From Limousia pullorum (GTDB lineage Bacteria > Bacillota > Clostridia > Oscillospirales > Acutalibacteraceae), in NCBI GenBank assembly GCA_018714545.1, contig DVNG01000108.1:1-18697 (forward strand): DNA of 18,697 bases, given 5' to 3'. Numbering within the stretch: the first letter of the stretch is position 1; every line of letters begins with the position of its first letter. A program made the translations under genes and the position numbers. The notes below the pieces were generated by a model that was not told the origin of the DNA, did not search any database, and worked only from the letters and a program-made list of their open reading frames with translations. Below, one piece after another: positions 1 through 7,115 of the stretch.

Positions 1-903
1 CTTTCTGTCCTTGTTGAGAACAAAGAGGAAAAGCATAACAGCGGAAGCTATGCACACAACTCCGTCCACTATAAATTTGCTTTCAAATGGAACAGGGGCG
101 ATAAGTGCGGTGGTTCCCAGCACAAAAAGAATATTGAAAATATTACTTCCAACAATATTTCCTATTGCAATATCGGTGTTGCCCTTTCTTGCGGCGGTTA
201 TAGAAGTTACAAGCTCCGGCAGTGATGTACCCAGGGCAACTATTGTAAGTCCAATAAGTCGGTCGCTCATTCCGAAGAATTTTGCAATGTAGGTCGCTCC
301 GTCTATTGCCAGGTTGCTTCCTATTACAACTGCGGCAAGTCCTCCCAAGGTCATAACTATTGCAATTAAAACTGCCTTTGCTCCGCCTTTTTTTCTTACC
401 TCTTTTATGGCTCTTTCGTCTACGTCGGGGATTTCCTTATTTCCGCCCTTTTTGGAAATAACTATAAGGTAAATAAAGAAAGCTATAAACAAAACCCAAA
501 GAACTATTCCTGCAAATGTGTTCAGCTCTCCTGCTGTTACAGCCAAAACCAAAAGCACAACGGAAATAAAAATTACAAAGGGCATTTCGTATTTTACCGT
601 GGTTTTTGATACCGGCAAATTAGCTATACAGGCGGTGACGCCCAGTATTATCAGAATGTTTAAAATGTTACTGCCTAAAATATTTCCTATTGCTATTCCC
701 GTGTTGCCCTGAACTGCGGCGCTGATACTTATTGCCGCCTCCGGTGCGCTTGTTCCGAATGCCACGATTGTAAGTCCTATTACAATTTCCGGTATTCCGA
801 ATCTTTGGGCAATTCTTGATGCGCCCACAACAAAGAAATCTGCGCCTTTGATAAGCAGAACAAATCCTGCAACCAAAAGCAAAATGTTCCATACTAACAT
901 CAT
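1..903 (-). CDS. Na+/Ca2+ exchanger (CaCA) family cation antiporter, 3' end beyond window
   Basis: Inner-membrane antiporter that would export a divalent cation in exchange for Na+ or H+. Translation from ATG at 903 stays open for 301 codons to the window edge, so the C-terminus is missing. The two alpha-repeats that define the CaCA superfamily are visible: GLTIVAFGTSAPE at residues 43-55 and GLTIVALGTSLPE at 218-230, each followed by a GN(I)xGSN-type segment (GNILGSN, GNIVGSN). Each repeat carries the conserved acidic residue of the ion site (E55, E230). Hydrophobic helices flank a charged cytoplasmic loop around residues 150-175. The start is set by AAAGGTGA 8-9 nt upstream. The gene has its own promoter, a yybP-ykoY riboswitch and an intrinsic terminator. 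CaCA proteins are usually called calcium exchangers; the riboswitch makes Mn2+ a plausible physiological substrate (inference). Confidence 0.93.
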   Translation of the reverse strand, partial: MMLVWNILLLVAGFVLLIKGADFFVVGASRIAQRFGIPEIVIGLTIVAFGTSAPEAAISISAAVQGNTGIAIGNILGSNILNILIILGVTACIANLPVSKTTVKYEMPFVIFISVVLLVLAVTAGELNTFAGIVLWVLFIAFFIYLIVISKKGGNKEIPDVDERAIKEVRKKGGAKAVLIAIVMTLGGLAAVVIGSNLAIDGATYIAKFFGMSDRLIGLTIVALGTSLPELVTSITAARKGNTDIAIGNIVGSNIFNILFVLGTTALIAPVPFESKFIVDGVVCIASAVMLFLFVLNKDRK

Positions 904-930
904 TTCTTCTTCACCTTTCTTTTTTGCACA

Positions 931-988
931 CAATAAAAAGCAAGGCTTTTATTGCATAACTGAAATTATACAATAAAAGTCTTGCTTT
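931..988 (-). terminator. Riboswitch-controlled intrinsic terminator
   Basis: On the minus strand AAAGCAAG-A-CTTTTATTG (988 to 971) pairs with CAATAAAAG-C-CTTGCTTT (954 to 937), about 17 base pairs with one mismatch, followed by a short T-run at 939-935. The 5' arm is the same sequence that closes helix P1 of the upstream riboswitch (AGCAAGACTTTTAT). Ligand-stabilised P1 and this terminator are therefore mutually exclusive, the arrangement of a transcriptional ON switch. The exchanger's ribosome-binding site follows directly. Confidence 0.88.
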
Positions 989-1076
989 CAATTACGATAC
1001 GGACATTAACCTTTTTAAAGGAAAACATCGGGCATGTCGCACCGCAAACACATCGTGCAGCTACTCCCTTTTATAT
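971..1076 (-). promoter_or_regulatory. yybP-ykoY (manganese) riboswitch
   Basis: The minus-strand leader starts with AAAAGGGAGTAGC (1072 to 1060), close to the family signature AAAGGGGAGUAGC, and ends with GAAAGCAAGACTTTTAT, matching the conserved GCAAGACC-type 3' strand. Between them lie a P2 hairpin (GCAC/GTGC, about 1057-1040), then GACATGCCCGATGT opening a second arm closed by AATGTC and containing a CCTTT/AAAGG stem near 1022-1010. P1 forms by AUAAAAG pairing with CUUUUAU. The family is known to bind Mn2+ and activate metal-export genes. It begins at the predicted transcription start of the exchanger gene and its 3' strand overlaps the terminator stem. Recognition is from memory of the consensus; no covariance search was run. 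Confidence 0.88.
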
Positions 1077-1081
1077 AATGT

Positions 1082-1110
1082 AATGTATCAAATATTTTCC
1101 CTTTTGTCAA
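1082..1110 (-). promoter_or_regulatory. Promoter of the cation exchanger gene
   Basis: On the minus strand: -35 TTGACA (1110-1105), 17-nt spacer, -10 TACATT (1087-1082). Transcription would start near 1075, exactly at the 5' boundary of the riboswitch, which supports both calls. Confidence 0.85.
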
Positions 1111-1170
1111 CTGTGTTTTTTATTTCTTTTTTCTTTTATAGAACTATGATAGGGCAGCTTAAGGCGACAC

Positions 1171-1210
1171 AAATAAACAGCCATGATTCAAAAATAAAAC
1201 CATGGCTGTA
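1171..1210 (-). terminator. Terminator downstream of ddh, part of repeat copy A
   Basis: Read on the minus strand, ACAGCCATGGTT pairs with AATCATGGCTGT, followed by TTATTT. It ends the ddh transcript before the exchanger promoter. The stem sequence recurs almost unchanged behind the histidine kinase gene (4931-4970) and the NSS gene (18274-18318), so it belongs to the dispersed repeat rather than to this gene alone. Confidence 0.85.
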
Positions 1211-1239
1211 GATTATAAAATATTAAAATTCAAACTCAA

Positions 1240-1338
1240 CCGAAAGCGAGCCATTCCAAAGACTTAGAAAAAGGTTTCGCCCGACCTGTGATGATGTTTA
1301 TTTTTATATCCTCCCCTTGCAGGTCGGATATAAAAAAA
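1240..1338 (-). repeat. Modular hairpin repeat, copy A (beta module)
   Basis: Sense strand taken as that of the preceding gene ddh (minus). The copy begins 2-3 nt after the ddh stop with TTTTTATATCC, continues CGACCTG ... CAGGTCGGGCG (beta hairpin), and ends in TTTGGAATGGCTCGCT at 1262-1247. A 30-nt AT-rich linker then leads to the terminator at 1171-1210. The inner part carries GGATATAAAAAT, which can also pair with the leading TTTTTATATCC, so two alternative folds exist. In this copy the usual CGTTT beside the right stem arm is replaced by ATCA. No transposase or protein is encoded. Confidence 0.85.
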
Positions 1339-2328
1339 TCAAAGGAGTTCTTTGCGGAGGTCGGCTGGTGATTTTGGTGAGAGGTATGCAGGAGCAATGT
1401 CGAATGCTGTTTTGCAGCCGAAGCTTCCTTCTTTTGCAAGCTTAACAGCAGCTCTTGCATAAGCAACCAAAATGCTTGAAGTAAACTCTGGGTTTGAACC
1501 AAGCTTCAAAGAATACTCGATAATGTGGTTTGTTTCGCCGTTTTCACCGGTCTTGCCGCTTCTGATTACGAAACCGCCGTGAGGAATACCGCTGTGATCT
1601 CTCTTCAGCTCTTCCTCTGAAATAAAGTGAACGGTTGTGTCGTAGTCTGCAAAGTAGTTAGGCATAGTCTTGATATCGTTTTCAATCTTTGCCTTGTCTG
1701 CGCCCTCTTTAGCAACAACGAAGCATTCTCTTGTGTGCTTTTCTCTTGTGGAAAGCTCAGGATTTGAACCGCTTCTAACTGCGTCCATAGCTGCTTCAAC
1801 AGGGATTGTGTACTGTTTTGCATCCAAAACGCCCTCAACACGGCGGATTGCGTCGGAGTGGCCCTGGCTTACGCCCTTGCCCCAGAAAGTATATGTGCTG
1901 CCCTGAGGGAGAACTGCCTCAGAGTAAATTCTGTTAATTGAGAACATTCCCGGATCCCAGCCAACAGAGATAACGCCAACGGTGTTACCCTCTTTTGCTG
2001 CCTTGTCTACATCTTCAAAGTGAACAGGAATATTTGCGTGTGTGTCGAAGCTGTCAACTACATTGAAATGCTTTGCAAGCATTGGAGTCTGAACAGGGAG
2101 GTCTGTAGCGCTTCCGCCGCAGAGGATGAGAACATCCAATTTGCCCTTAAAGTTCAAAATATCGTCCATTTTATATACAGGACAGCCCTCTGTGAGGATT
2201 TTTACAGTGCTTGGGTCACGTCTTGTGAAAACAGCGCAAAGCTCTGTATCTGGGTTTTGTCTTACTGCAAGCTCAACACCTCTGCCAAGGTTGCCGTAGC
2301 CTACAATGCCGATTTTTATTTTTTCCAT
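1339..2328 (-). CDS. ddh: meso-Diaminopimelate D-dehydrogenase
   Basis: Catalyses the NADPH-dependent one-step conversion of L-tetrahydrodipicolinate plus ammonia to meso-diaminopimelate (EC 1.4.1.16), feeding lysine and peptidoglycan synthesis and bypassing the succinylase or acetylase branch; cytoplasmic. At 329 residues it is near the family length of about 320-330. The N-terminal Rossmann motif is IGIVGYGNLGRG (residues 6-17). Further landmarks recalled for the family are LCGGSATDLP, DSFDTHANIP, SVGWDPGMFS, FWGKGVSQGHSDA and HTRECFVV. AGGTG lies 7 nt before the ATG. The gene stands alone between a 450-nt divergent intergenic region and repeat copy A, which starts directly behind the stop codon. 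No other dap or lys gene is in the window. Confidence 0.95.
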   Translation of the reverse strand: MEKIKIGIVGYGNLGRGVELAVRQNPDTELCAVFTRRDPSTVKILTEGCPVYKMDDILNFKGKLDVLILCGGSATDLPVQTPMLAKHFNVVDSFDTHANIPVHFEDVDKAAKEGNTVGVISVGWDPGMFSINRIYSEAVLPQGSTYTFWGKGVSQGHSDAIRRVEGVLDAKQYTIPVEAAMDAVRSGSNPELSTREKHTRECFVVAKEGADKAKIENDIKTMPNYFADYDTTVHFISEEELKRDHSGIPHGGFVIRSGKTGENGETNHIIEYSLKLGSNPEFTSSILVAYARAAVKLAKEGSFGCKTAFDIAPAYLSPKSPADLRKELL

Positions 2329-2568
2329 ACGTATGCACCTCGTTTATCAGATTTATTTACCGATTTTCACGGTGATAAAAACACTCAGCGAAAATATTTT
2401 ATCACAAATCCAAAAGGAATTAAATAGGATATTTGCAATTTATTTTGTATATTTTGAATTTTTTCGCTGTTTTTTCCTGTTTAGGCGGTAAATTAAGGGC
2501 AATTATGAAGTCTTTTTTGAAAATCTTTCATAATTAACTTAAAAAAGAGTGTTTGTTTTCCCATAAGA
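2329..2568 (-). other. Long AT-rich leader region of ddh with inverted repeats
   Basis: This stretch contains no convincing gene. It holds two inverted repeats: AATTATGAA/TTCATAATT at 2501-2509 and 2527-2535, and CAGCGAAAA/TTTTCGCTG at 2386-2394 and 2461-2469, both perfect over 9 bp. If ddh starts from the promoter candidate at 2569-2597, both lie inside a leader of about 230 nt. I could not match it to a known riboswitch; the lysine riboswitch signature was not found. The arms may be chance pairings in AT-rich DNA. Confidence 0.35.
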
Positions 2569-2597
2569 AAGATAAACTTTAACAGCAATAGTTTCAA
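2569..2597 (-). promoter_or_regulatory. Candidate promoter of ddh
   Basis: Minus strand: -35 TTGAAA (2597-2592), 17-nt spacer, -10 TATCTT (2574-2569). It is the best match I found in the region but not a strong consensus. No closer promoter was evident. Confidence 0.4.
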
Positions 2598-2701
2598 TGT
2601 TTATTGTAGTTTATTTGTAAATATATATAAATTCTACATAAAAACGGCGGATATTTAATATTATTTCACGGTATTATCACTAATTGTTCATCATTATATG
2701 C

Positions 2702-2730
2702 TTGACAAGGTGATATTGTAGATATATAAT
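2702..2730 (+). promoter_or_regulatory. Consensus promoter of the marR-citrate synthase operon
   Basis: TTGACA at 2702-2707, 17-nt spacer, TATAAT at 2725-2730: a perfect sigma-70/sigma-A match, implying strong basal transcription. Just downstream, ATTAAATAATAAC (2734-2746) recurs exactly at the galT promoter (13361-13373), a possible shared operator half-site. Confidence 0.9.
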
Positions 2731-2780
2731 GAAATTAAATAATAACATAGTTAACAGTGACTTACTGCGAGGTGATACTT

Positions 2781-3302
2781 TTGGAACCTGTCCAAAGACA
2801 GATAAATGACATAACGCCCCTTGAGCCGGAAGAGGTTCAGGCGGCAAAGCTGATAAACGCAATGCACATATTTTCTAAGATAAACATCGGAACCGTGCTG
2901 GGAAAGCTTTCCCAAACCGAATACCTGGTTATATATTTTGTGAGAAAACACGGCGAATATGACGGTCATTGCAACAACGGTGTAAATGTGACAAGTCTTT
3001 CGGAGGTTCTGGGTGTTTCAACACCTGCCGTATCGAGAATACTGCGCAGTCTTGAAGAAAAAGGCTTTATCAGAAGAATTACCAACAGCAAAAACAGACG
3101 AGAAACCTATATCTCCCTTACTGATACCGGACGGGAGATTTATTTGCGGGACAGAGAAACCGCCTCCATGCTTTACAAGGCAGTGGAAGAAAAAATGGGC
3201 AAAGATGAAATACGTGAACTTGTAAGGCTTTCCCTGTCGTTTAACCGCATTATGTGCGAAGAAATAGAAAGAATCAATTTATCAAAGACAAACAGCATTT
3301 AA
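2781..3302 (+). CDS. MarR-family transcriptional regulator
   Basis: Winged helix-turn-helix DNA-binding protein of 173 residues, the normal MarR size. An N-terminal helical region is followed by the HTH (VTSLSEVLGVSTPAVSRILR, about residues 77-96), SLEEKGFIRR, and the wing (NSKNRRETYISLTDTG), then a C-terminal helix for dimerisation. I chose TTG at 2781 because GAGGTGA lies 6 nt before it; the in-frame GTG at 2757 has no ribosome-binding site and lies closer to the promoter. Citrate synthase follows after 29 nt with no terminator, so the two are likely co-transcribed, and autoregulation plus control of citrate synthase is a reasonable inference. The ligand is unknown. Confidence 0.88.
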   Translation: MEPVQRQINDITPLEPEEVQAAKLINAMHIFSKINIGTVLGKLSQTEYLVIYFVRKHGEYDGHCNNGVNVTSLSEVLGVSTPAVSRILRSLEEKGFIRRITNSKNRRETYISLTDTGREIYLRDRETASMLYKAVEEKMGKDEIRELVRLSLSFNRIMCEEIERINLSKTNSI

Positions 3303-3331
3303 CCGCTGATTTTACAATAGGAGTGATAACA

Positions 3332-4711
3332 ATGCCAAACAACAACGAAATGATTTTTGATTACAGTGATAATAATCCTAAGATTATGTCTTTAGCCGAT
3401 ATATGCCTTGCAAACAACAACATTGACCAGAGCCTTTATACAAAGTACGATGTAAAAAGAGGTCTGCGTGATTTGGACGGCAAGGGCGTTTTGGCAGGTC
3501 TTACCGACATTTCCGAAATAAGACAGAACAAAATTGTAGACGGCAAAACCGTTCCTACCGACGGCAAGCTCTTCTACAGAGGAATAAACGTAAACGACAT
3601 AATCCGTGGCTTTCTCAAGGATAAGAGATTTGGCTTTGAAGAGGTTACTTACCTGCTCATTTTCGGCAAGCTTCCAAACGCTCAGGAGCTTGAGGAGTTT
3701 ACAAACCTTTTGGCTACCTACAGAACACTTCCTACAAACTTTGTACGTGATGTAGTTATGAAAGCTCCTACAAGCGACATGATGAACACACTTGCAAGAA
3801 GCGTTCTCACACTTTACTGCTACGACAAAAATGCAAACGATATATCTATATCAAATGTTTTAAGGCAGTGCTTGCAGCTTATTTCCGTATTCCCGTTGCT
3901 TTCAGTTTACGGTTATCAGGCATACAACCACTACTGCTGCAATCAGAGCCTTGTAATTCATGTGCCTGATCCAAAGCTTTCCACAGCAGAGAACATACTC
4001 ATGCTTTTGAGAGAAGATAAAAAATATACAGAGCTTGAGGCAAAGGTTCTCGACCTTGCCCTTGTTCTCCATGCAGAGCACGGCGGCGGTAACAACTCAA
4101 CCTTTACAACTCACGTTGTTACAAGCTCCGGCACAGACACATATTCCGCAATAGCTGCCGCACTCAGCTCACTTAAAGGACCTAAGCACGGCGGTGCAAA
4201 CCTTAAGGTTGTGGGCATGTTTGAAGAGATGAAGAGAGAGATTAAAGACTGGACAGACGAAGAGGAAATCGACGTATATCTCCAGAAGCTTCTCCACAAA
4301 GAGGCTTTCGACCGTTCCGGACTTATCTATGGTATGGGTCACGCTGTTTATTCTATCTCCGACCCGAGAGCTATCGCCCTGAAGAGCTTTGTAAAAGAGC
4401 TTGCCGTTGAAAAGGGTCTTGAAAAAGAATTTACCCTTTACAGCAATGTTGAAAGACTTGCTCCTATTGTTATCGGAAGAGAAAAGAAGATTTACAAGGG
4501 CGTTTCCGCAAACGTTGACTTCTACAGCGGATTTATTTACAGTATGCTGGGACTTCCAAAGGAGCTTTTCACTCCGATTTTCGCTATAGCCAGAATCTCC
4601 GGCTGGAGCGCACACAGACTGGAAGAGCTTATCAACGCCGGCAAAATCATCCGTCCTGCATACAAGAGCGTTTGCGACGAAAAAGAATACATCCCCCTCA
4701 GCGAAAGATGA
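3332..4711 (+). CDS. gltA: Citrate synthase
   Basis: Condenses acetyl-CoA and oxaloacetate to citrate; cytoplasmic. In an anaerobe this would supply 2-oxoglutarate and glutamate through a partial TCA branch (inference). At 459 residues it is longer than the roughly 370-430 of many bacterial enzymes because of an N-terminal extension. Catalytic residues are visible: H286 in GPKHGGAN, H337 in GMGHAVY and D396 in NVDFYSG, plus HAEHGGGNNST near residue 247. The ATG at 3332 is preceded by AGGAG with an 8-nt gap; an upstream in-frame ATG at 3254 would lie within marR and lacks a site. It is the second gene after marR and is followed within 5 nt by repeat copy E and then an intrinsic terminator. No aconitase or isocitrate dehydrogenase is nearby. 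Confidence 0.95.
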   Translation: MPNNNEMIFDYSDNNPKIMSLADICLANNNIDQSLYTKYDVKRGLRDLDGKGVLAGLTDISEIRQNKIVDGKTVPTDGKLFYRGINVNDIIRGFLKDKRFGFEEVTYLLIFGKLPNAQELEEFTNLLATYRTLPTNFVRDVVMKAPTSDMMNTLARSVLTLYCYDKNANDISISNVLRQCLQLISVFPLLSVYGYQAYNHYCCNQSLVIHVPDPKLSTAENILMLLREDKKYTELEAKVLDLALVLHAEHGGGNNSTFTTHVVTSSGTDTYSAIAAALSSLKGPKHGGANLKVVGMFEEMKREIKDWTDEEEIDVYLQKLLHKEAFDRSGLIYGMGHAVYSISDPRAIALKSFVKELAVEKGLEKEFTLYSNVERLAPIVIGREKKIYKGVSANVDFYSGFIYSMLGLPKELFTPIFAIARISGWSAHRLEELINAGKIIRPAYKSVCDEKEYIPLSER

Positions 4712-4715
4712 TTTC

Positions 4716-4794
4716 TTTTATATCCGACTTTTTTGTTTCCGCCTTGCAAAGGTTTATCTTGGAAATAAAATTCGTTTCAAGGCGGGCGAAACGT
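4716..4794 (+). repeat. Modular hairpin repeat, copy E (alpha module, lacks the end motif)
   Basis: Starts 4 nt after the citrate synthase stop: TTTTATATCCGAC, a T-run, then the alpha hairpin GTTTCCGCCTTG ... CAAGGCGGGCGAAAC (4735-4792). Unlike the other copies it lacks the GGAATGGYTCGCTC segment, and its terminator stem (4811-4853) is different, so it is either truncated or joined to a native terminator. Same orientation relative to its gene as copies A, B and D. Confidence 0.8.
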
Positions 4795-4810
4795 TAGTTT
4801 TAGAAATAAC

Positions 4811-4853
4811 AATGGCTATGTCACATTCAGGTTTGTGGCATAGTCATTTTTTA
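4811..4853 (+). terminator. Terminator of the marR-citrate synthase operon
   Basis: AATGGCTATGTCACA (4811-4825) pairs with TGTGGCATAGTCATT (4834-4848), about 14-15 bp including G-U pairs in RNA, followed by six T. It lies 17 nt after repeat copy E, whose hairpin precedes it. Confidence 0.88.
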
Positions 4854-4930
4854 TTACGATGTTTAATAAAACCACAACCGTATTGGCGGATTAACATATC
4901 TTACAATACAGTTTATAATTACATAAAAGA

Positions 4931-4970
4931 AAAATAAAAACAGCCACGGTTAAAAAATAACCATGACTGT
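4931..4970 (-). terminator. Terminator of the AEC-to-histidine-kinase operon, part of repeat copy B
   Basis: Minus strand: ACAGTCATGGTT pairs with AACCGTGGCTGT followed by TTTTTATTTTT. Its stem is nearly the one at 1171-1210 and 18274-18318. The single differences fall opposite each other as G-U or A-U pairs, so pairing is kept. Confidence 0.88.
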
Positions 4971-4999
4971 AAAATTATAATATTCAAAATCAAACCTAT

Positions 5000-5113
5000 C
5001 CACGAGCGAGCCATTCCAAAAATTGAGGAAAACGTTTCGCCCGCCTTGAAACGGTGCTAATCTCCAAACTAAAGTCTTGCAAGGCGGAAACAAAAAAGTC
5101 GGATATAAAAATA
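5000..5113 (-). repeat. Modular hairpin repeat, copy B (alpha module plus boundary motif)
   Basis: Sense strand minus. The copy begins directly behind the histidine kinase stop with TTTTTATATCCGAC and a T-run, then the alpha hairpin GTTTCCGCCTTGC ... GTTTCAAGGCGGGCGAAAC, then TTTTTGGAATGGCTCGCTCG (5022-5003). An AT-rich linker leads to the terminator at 4931-4970. Module order matches copy E, with the end motif retained. Confidence 0.85.
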
Positions 5114-6433
5114 TCATTGGACGTAGGGGAGGAAGACGGTTATGGTTGTGCCTTTGCCTAAGGTGCTTTGTATGGATACGGCGCCGTTGTACTGTTCGCA
5201 GATGTGCTTAACAATGGCAAGTCCTAAGCCTGTGCCGCCGGTCTGTTTGCTTCGGCTTTTGTCAACACGGTAAAATCTTTCAAAAATTCTTGAAAGGTGT
5301 TTTTCGTCTATGCCTATTCCGTTGTCCTCTACAATCAAATTAACTCCGTTTACCCCGTTCTGTTCAACGGGGCTTTTTATTGTGACAAAGACCTTTCCGC
5401 CGGGATGATTGTAGCGTATGCCGTTGTCGCAGAGATTGTATATAAGCTCGTGAAGCATGTCACGGTTGCCCTTTATTACTGCGGTCTGACCTTTCAATTC
5501 TATGGAAACGCCGTACTTTTCGCAGAGAATGTCAAGGCTTTCCCTGCATTCCTTGCAAAGCTCGTATATGTCCACGTCCTCCAAATCCTTTGGAACCTGG
5601 TTGCTTTCAAGCTGTGATATTTTTAAAATATCCTCTATAAGTCTTAAAAGTCGCATGGACTCTCTGTATATTCTTTTTCCGAAAACCTGCATGTCCTCGG
5701 GCTTTGCCATTCCGTTTTCTATCATTTCGGCGTAACCGGAAATTGAGGTAAGGGGAGTTTTCAGCTCGTGGGACACGTTGGCGGTAAAATCACGCCTTAT
5801 TTTTCCCGCTTCCAAAACCCTCTGCATCTGGTCGTCCAGCTTCTGCCTTTGTTCTTTTATCATTCCGGTAAAGGGTACAAGCTCGTCGTATGGAGCTTTT
5901 TCCACATCTTTTGCCATTTCCTCTATGGGCTTTACTATGCCACGGGTGAGCTTTGATGAGATAATCACACAGACGGCGATTATAATAAGGGTTACGGAAA
6001 CCGTTACCGGGATAAACTCGTTGAAAAGATCTAAGAAAGAATCCATTTCCTGGGATATTATCAGAATTTCTCCGCTTTCAAGCTTTTGGCAGTAGCAGTA
6101 TTTGTCGCCCACCTTCAGCTCCAACTGACCGTTTTTAACGGCGTTTATGCTCTGCTGGTAAACATCATATATGCCGTTGTCGTAAATAATTTCCCCGTTT
6201 TCATCGGCAACTATTATGCCGTAATTGTCGGAATCCTCGAAAAAGTGCTCAATTCCCTTTTCTTCCGAGCTTTCGAGAAATGCCGCAACCGCTTCGCCGT
6301 AATCCTTTACGTCGTCTTTCATGACAGAGTAGGTGGCAAGACTGAAAAACAGGCTCAGGGAAATCATAGTCACCAAAACGGACGCAACAGCCACCACAAT
6401 AAAGTCCTTGAGAATTTTTGATTTCAGCTTCAT
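5114..6433 (-). CDS. PhoR-like membrane sensor histidine kinase
   Basis: Autophosphorylates and passes the phosphate to the adjacent response regulator. Order along 439 residues: membrane segment about 11-34; extracytoplasmic sensor about 38-138 containing a PAS-like patch (IIVADENGEIIYDNG); second membrane segment about 139-160; linker; dimerisation domain with H-box FTANVSHELKTPL (phospho-accepting H222); ATPase domain with N-box NLCDNGIRYN, G1 VEDNGIGID, F-box RIFERFYRVDKS and G2 TGGTGLGLAI. GGAGG lies 5 nt before ATG 6433. It starts 16 nt after the response regulator stop and is the last gene of the minus-strand operon, with repeat copy B right behind it. The signal sensed is unknown. Confidence 0.95.
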   Translation of the reverse strand: MKLKSKILKDFIVVAVASVLVTMISLSLFFSLATYSVMKDDVKDYGEAVAAFLESSEEKGIEHFFEDSDNYGIIVADENGEIIYDNGIYDVYQQSINAVKNGQLELKVGDKYCYCQKLESGEILIISQEMDSFLDLFNEFIPVTVSVTLIIIAVCVIISSKLTRGIVKPIEEMAKDVEKAPYDELVPFTGMIKEQRQKLDDQMQRVLEAGKIRRDFTANVSHELKTPLTSISGYAEMIENGMAKPEDMQVFGKRIYRESMRLLRLIEDILKISQLESNQVPKDLEDVDIYELCKECRESLDILCEKYGVSIELKGQTAVIKGNRDMLHELIYNLCDNGIRYNHPGGKVFVTIKSPVEQNGVNGVNLIVEDNGIGIDEKHLSRIFERFYRVDKSRSKQTGGTGLGLAIVKHICEQYNGAVSIQSTLGKGTTITVFLPYVQ

Positions 6434-6449
6434 TTTTCCTCCGAAAAAC

Positions 6450-7115
6450 TTATTCTTCCATTTTATAACCGATATTTCTTATGGTTTTGATAAGGTCGGC
6501 GCTGTCGCCAAGCTTCTTTCTTATGGTTTTTATGTGCATATCAACAGTTCTTGTTTCGCCCTCGTAATCATAACCCCAAACCTTTTCAAGAAGCTTTTCT
6601 CTTGTAAGGGCTATGCCTTTGTTTTTGATAAGGTACTTTAAAAGCTCAAATTCCTTAAAGGTGAGGACGCACTTTTCACCGTGTACGGTGACGGTGCGTT
6701 TTCTGTTGTTTAAAACTATGTCGCCGCAGGTGTAGAACTCGTCGGCTTCCTGAGATGTTCTTCTGAGGATTGCCTTTACTCGGGAAACCAGCTCCATAAT
6801 GCCGAAAGGCTTTGTTATGTAGTCGTCGGCGCCCATGTCAAGGCCTTTTACCTTGTCCAGCTCGCTGTCCTTGGCGGTTACCATTATAACAGCAATACCG
6901 GCTGTGTCGGCGTTGTCACGGATTTTTTTGAGGATTTTCAGTCCGTCCTCCCCGGGAAGCATAATATCAAGGAGTACGATGTCAGGCTCTTCCGAGGCAA
7001 GTCCTGCAAAAAACTCTTTTCCGTTTTCAAATGTTTTAACATCAAAGCCGCTGTTTTTCAGGGCGTATCGTTCCATTTCTCTTATGTCTTTATCGTCTTC
7101 AACTATATAAATCAT
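6450..7115 (-). CDS. OmpR/PhoB-family response regulator
   Basis: DNA-binding partner of the downstream kinase. Receiver domain at residues 1-118 with acidic pocket E6-D7-D8, phospho-acceptor D50 (VLLDIMLPGEDG), switch T80 and K102 (YITKPFG). C-terminal winged helix from about 125 to 219, with the recognition region LTREKLLEKVWGYDYEGETR and wing TIRNIGYKMEE. At 221 residues it is a normal length. Its ATG overlaps the stop of the lipid kinase gene (ATGA at 7115-7112), pointing to translational coupling. Target genes cannot be told from this window. Confidence 0.95.
   Translation of the reverse strand: MIYIVEDDKDIREMERYALKNSGFDVKTFENGKEFFAGLASEEPDIVLLDIMLPGEDGLKILKKIRDNADTAGIAVIMVTAKDSELDKVKGLDMGADDYITKPFGIMELVSRVKAILRRTSQEADEFYTCGDIVLNNRKRTVTVHGEKCVLTFKEFELLKYLIKNKGIALTREKLLEKVWGYDYEGETRTVDMHIKTIRKKLGDSADLIKTIRNIGYKMEE

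Noticed and set aside
668..892. Minus-strand 74-codon open frame within the exchanger gene
   Set aside because: Out of frame with the 301-codon exchanger reading frame that carries both alpha-repeat motifs.
1236..1502. Minus-strand open frame running from inside ddh through repeat copy A, and similar frames at 15060-15380 and 17982-18179
   Set aside because: They overlap well-supported genes out of frame and run into the repeat; the shared peptide comes from repeat DNA, with no ribosome-binding site.
2329..2568. Lysine riboswitch upstream of ddh
   Set aside because: The conserved core motifs of the lysine riboswitch are not visible on the minus strand, and no terminator stem precedes the start.
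2757..2780. Upstream GTG start for the MarR gene at 2757
   Set aside because: No Shine-Dalgarno sequence before it, whereas GAGGTGA is placed correctly for TTG at 2781.
4716..5113. CRISPR-like array between citrate synthase and the histidine kinase
   Set aside because: The two repeat copies are in opposite orientation with no regular spacers and no cas genes; they are independent 3' elements of convergent genes.
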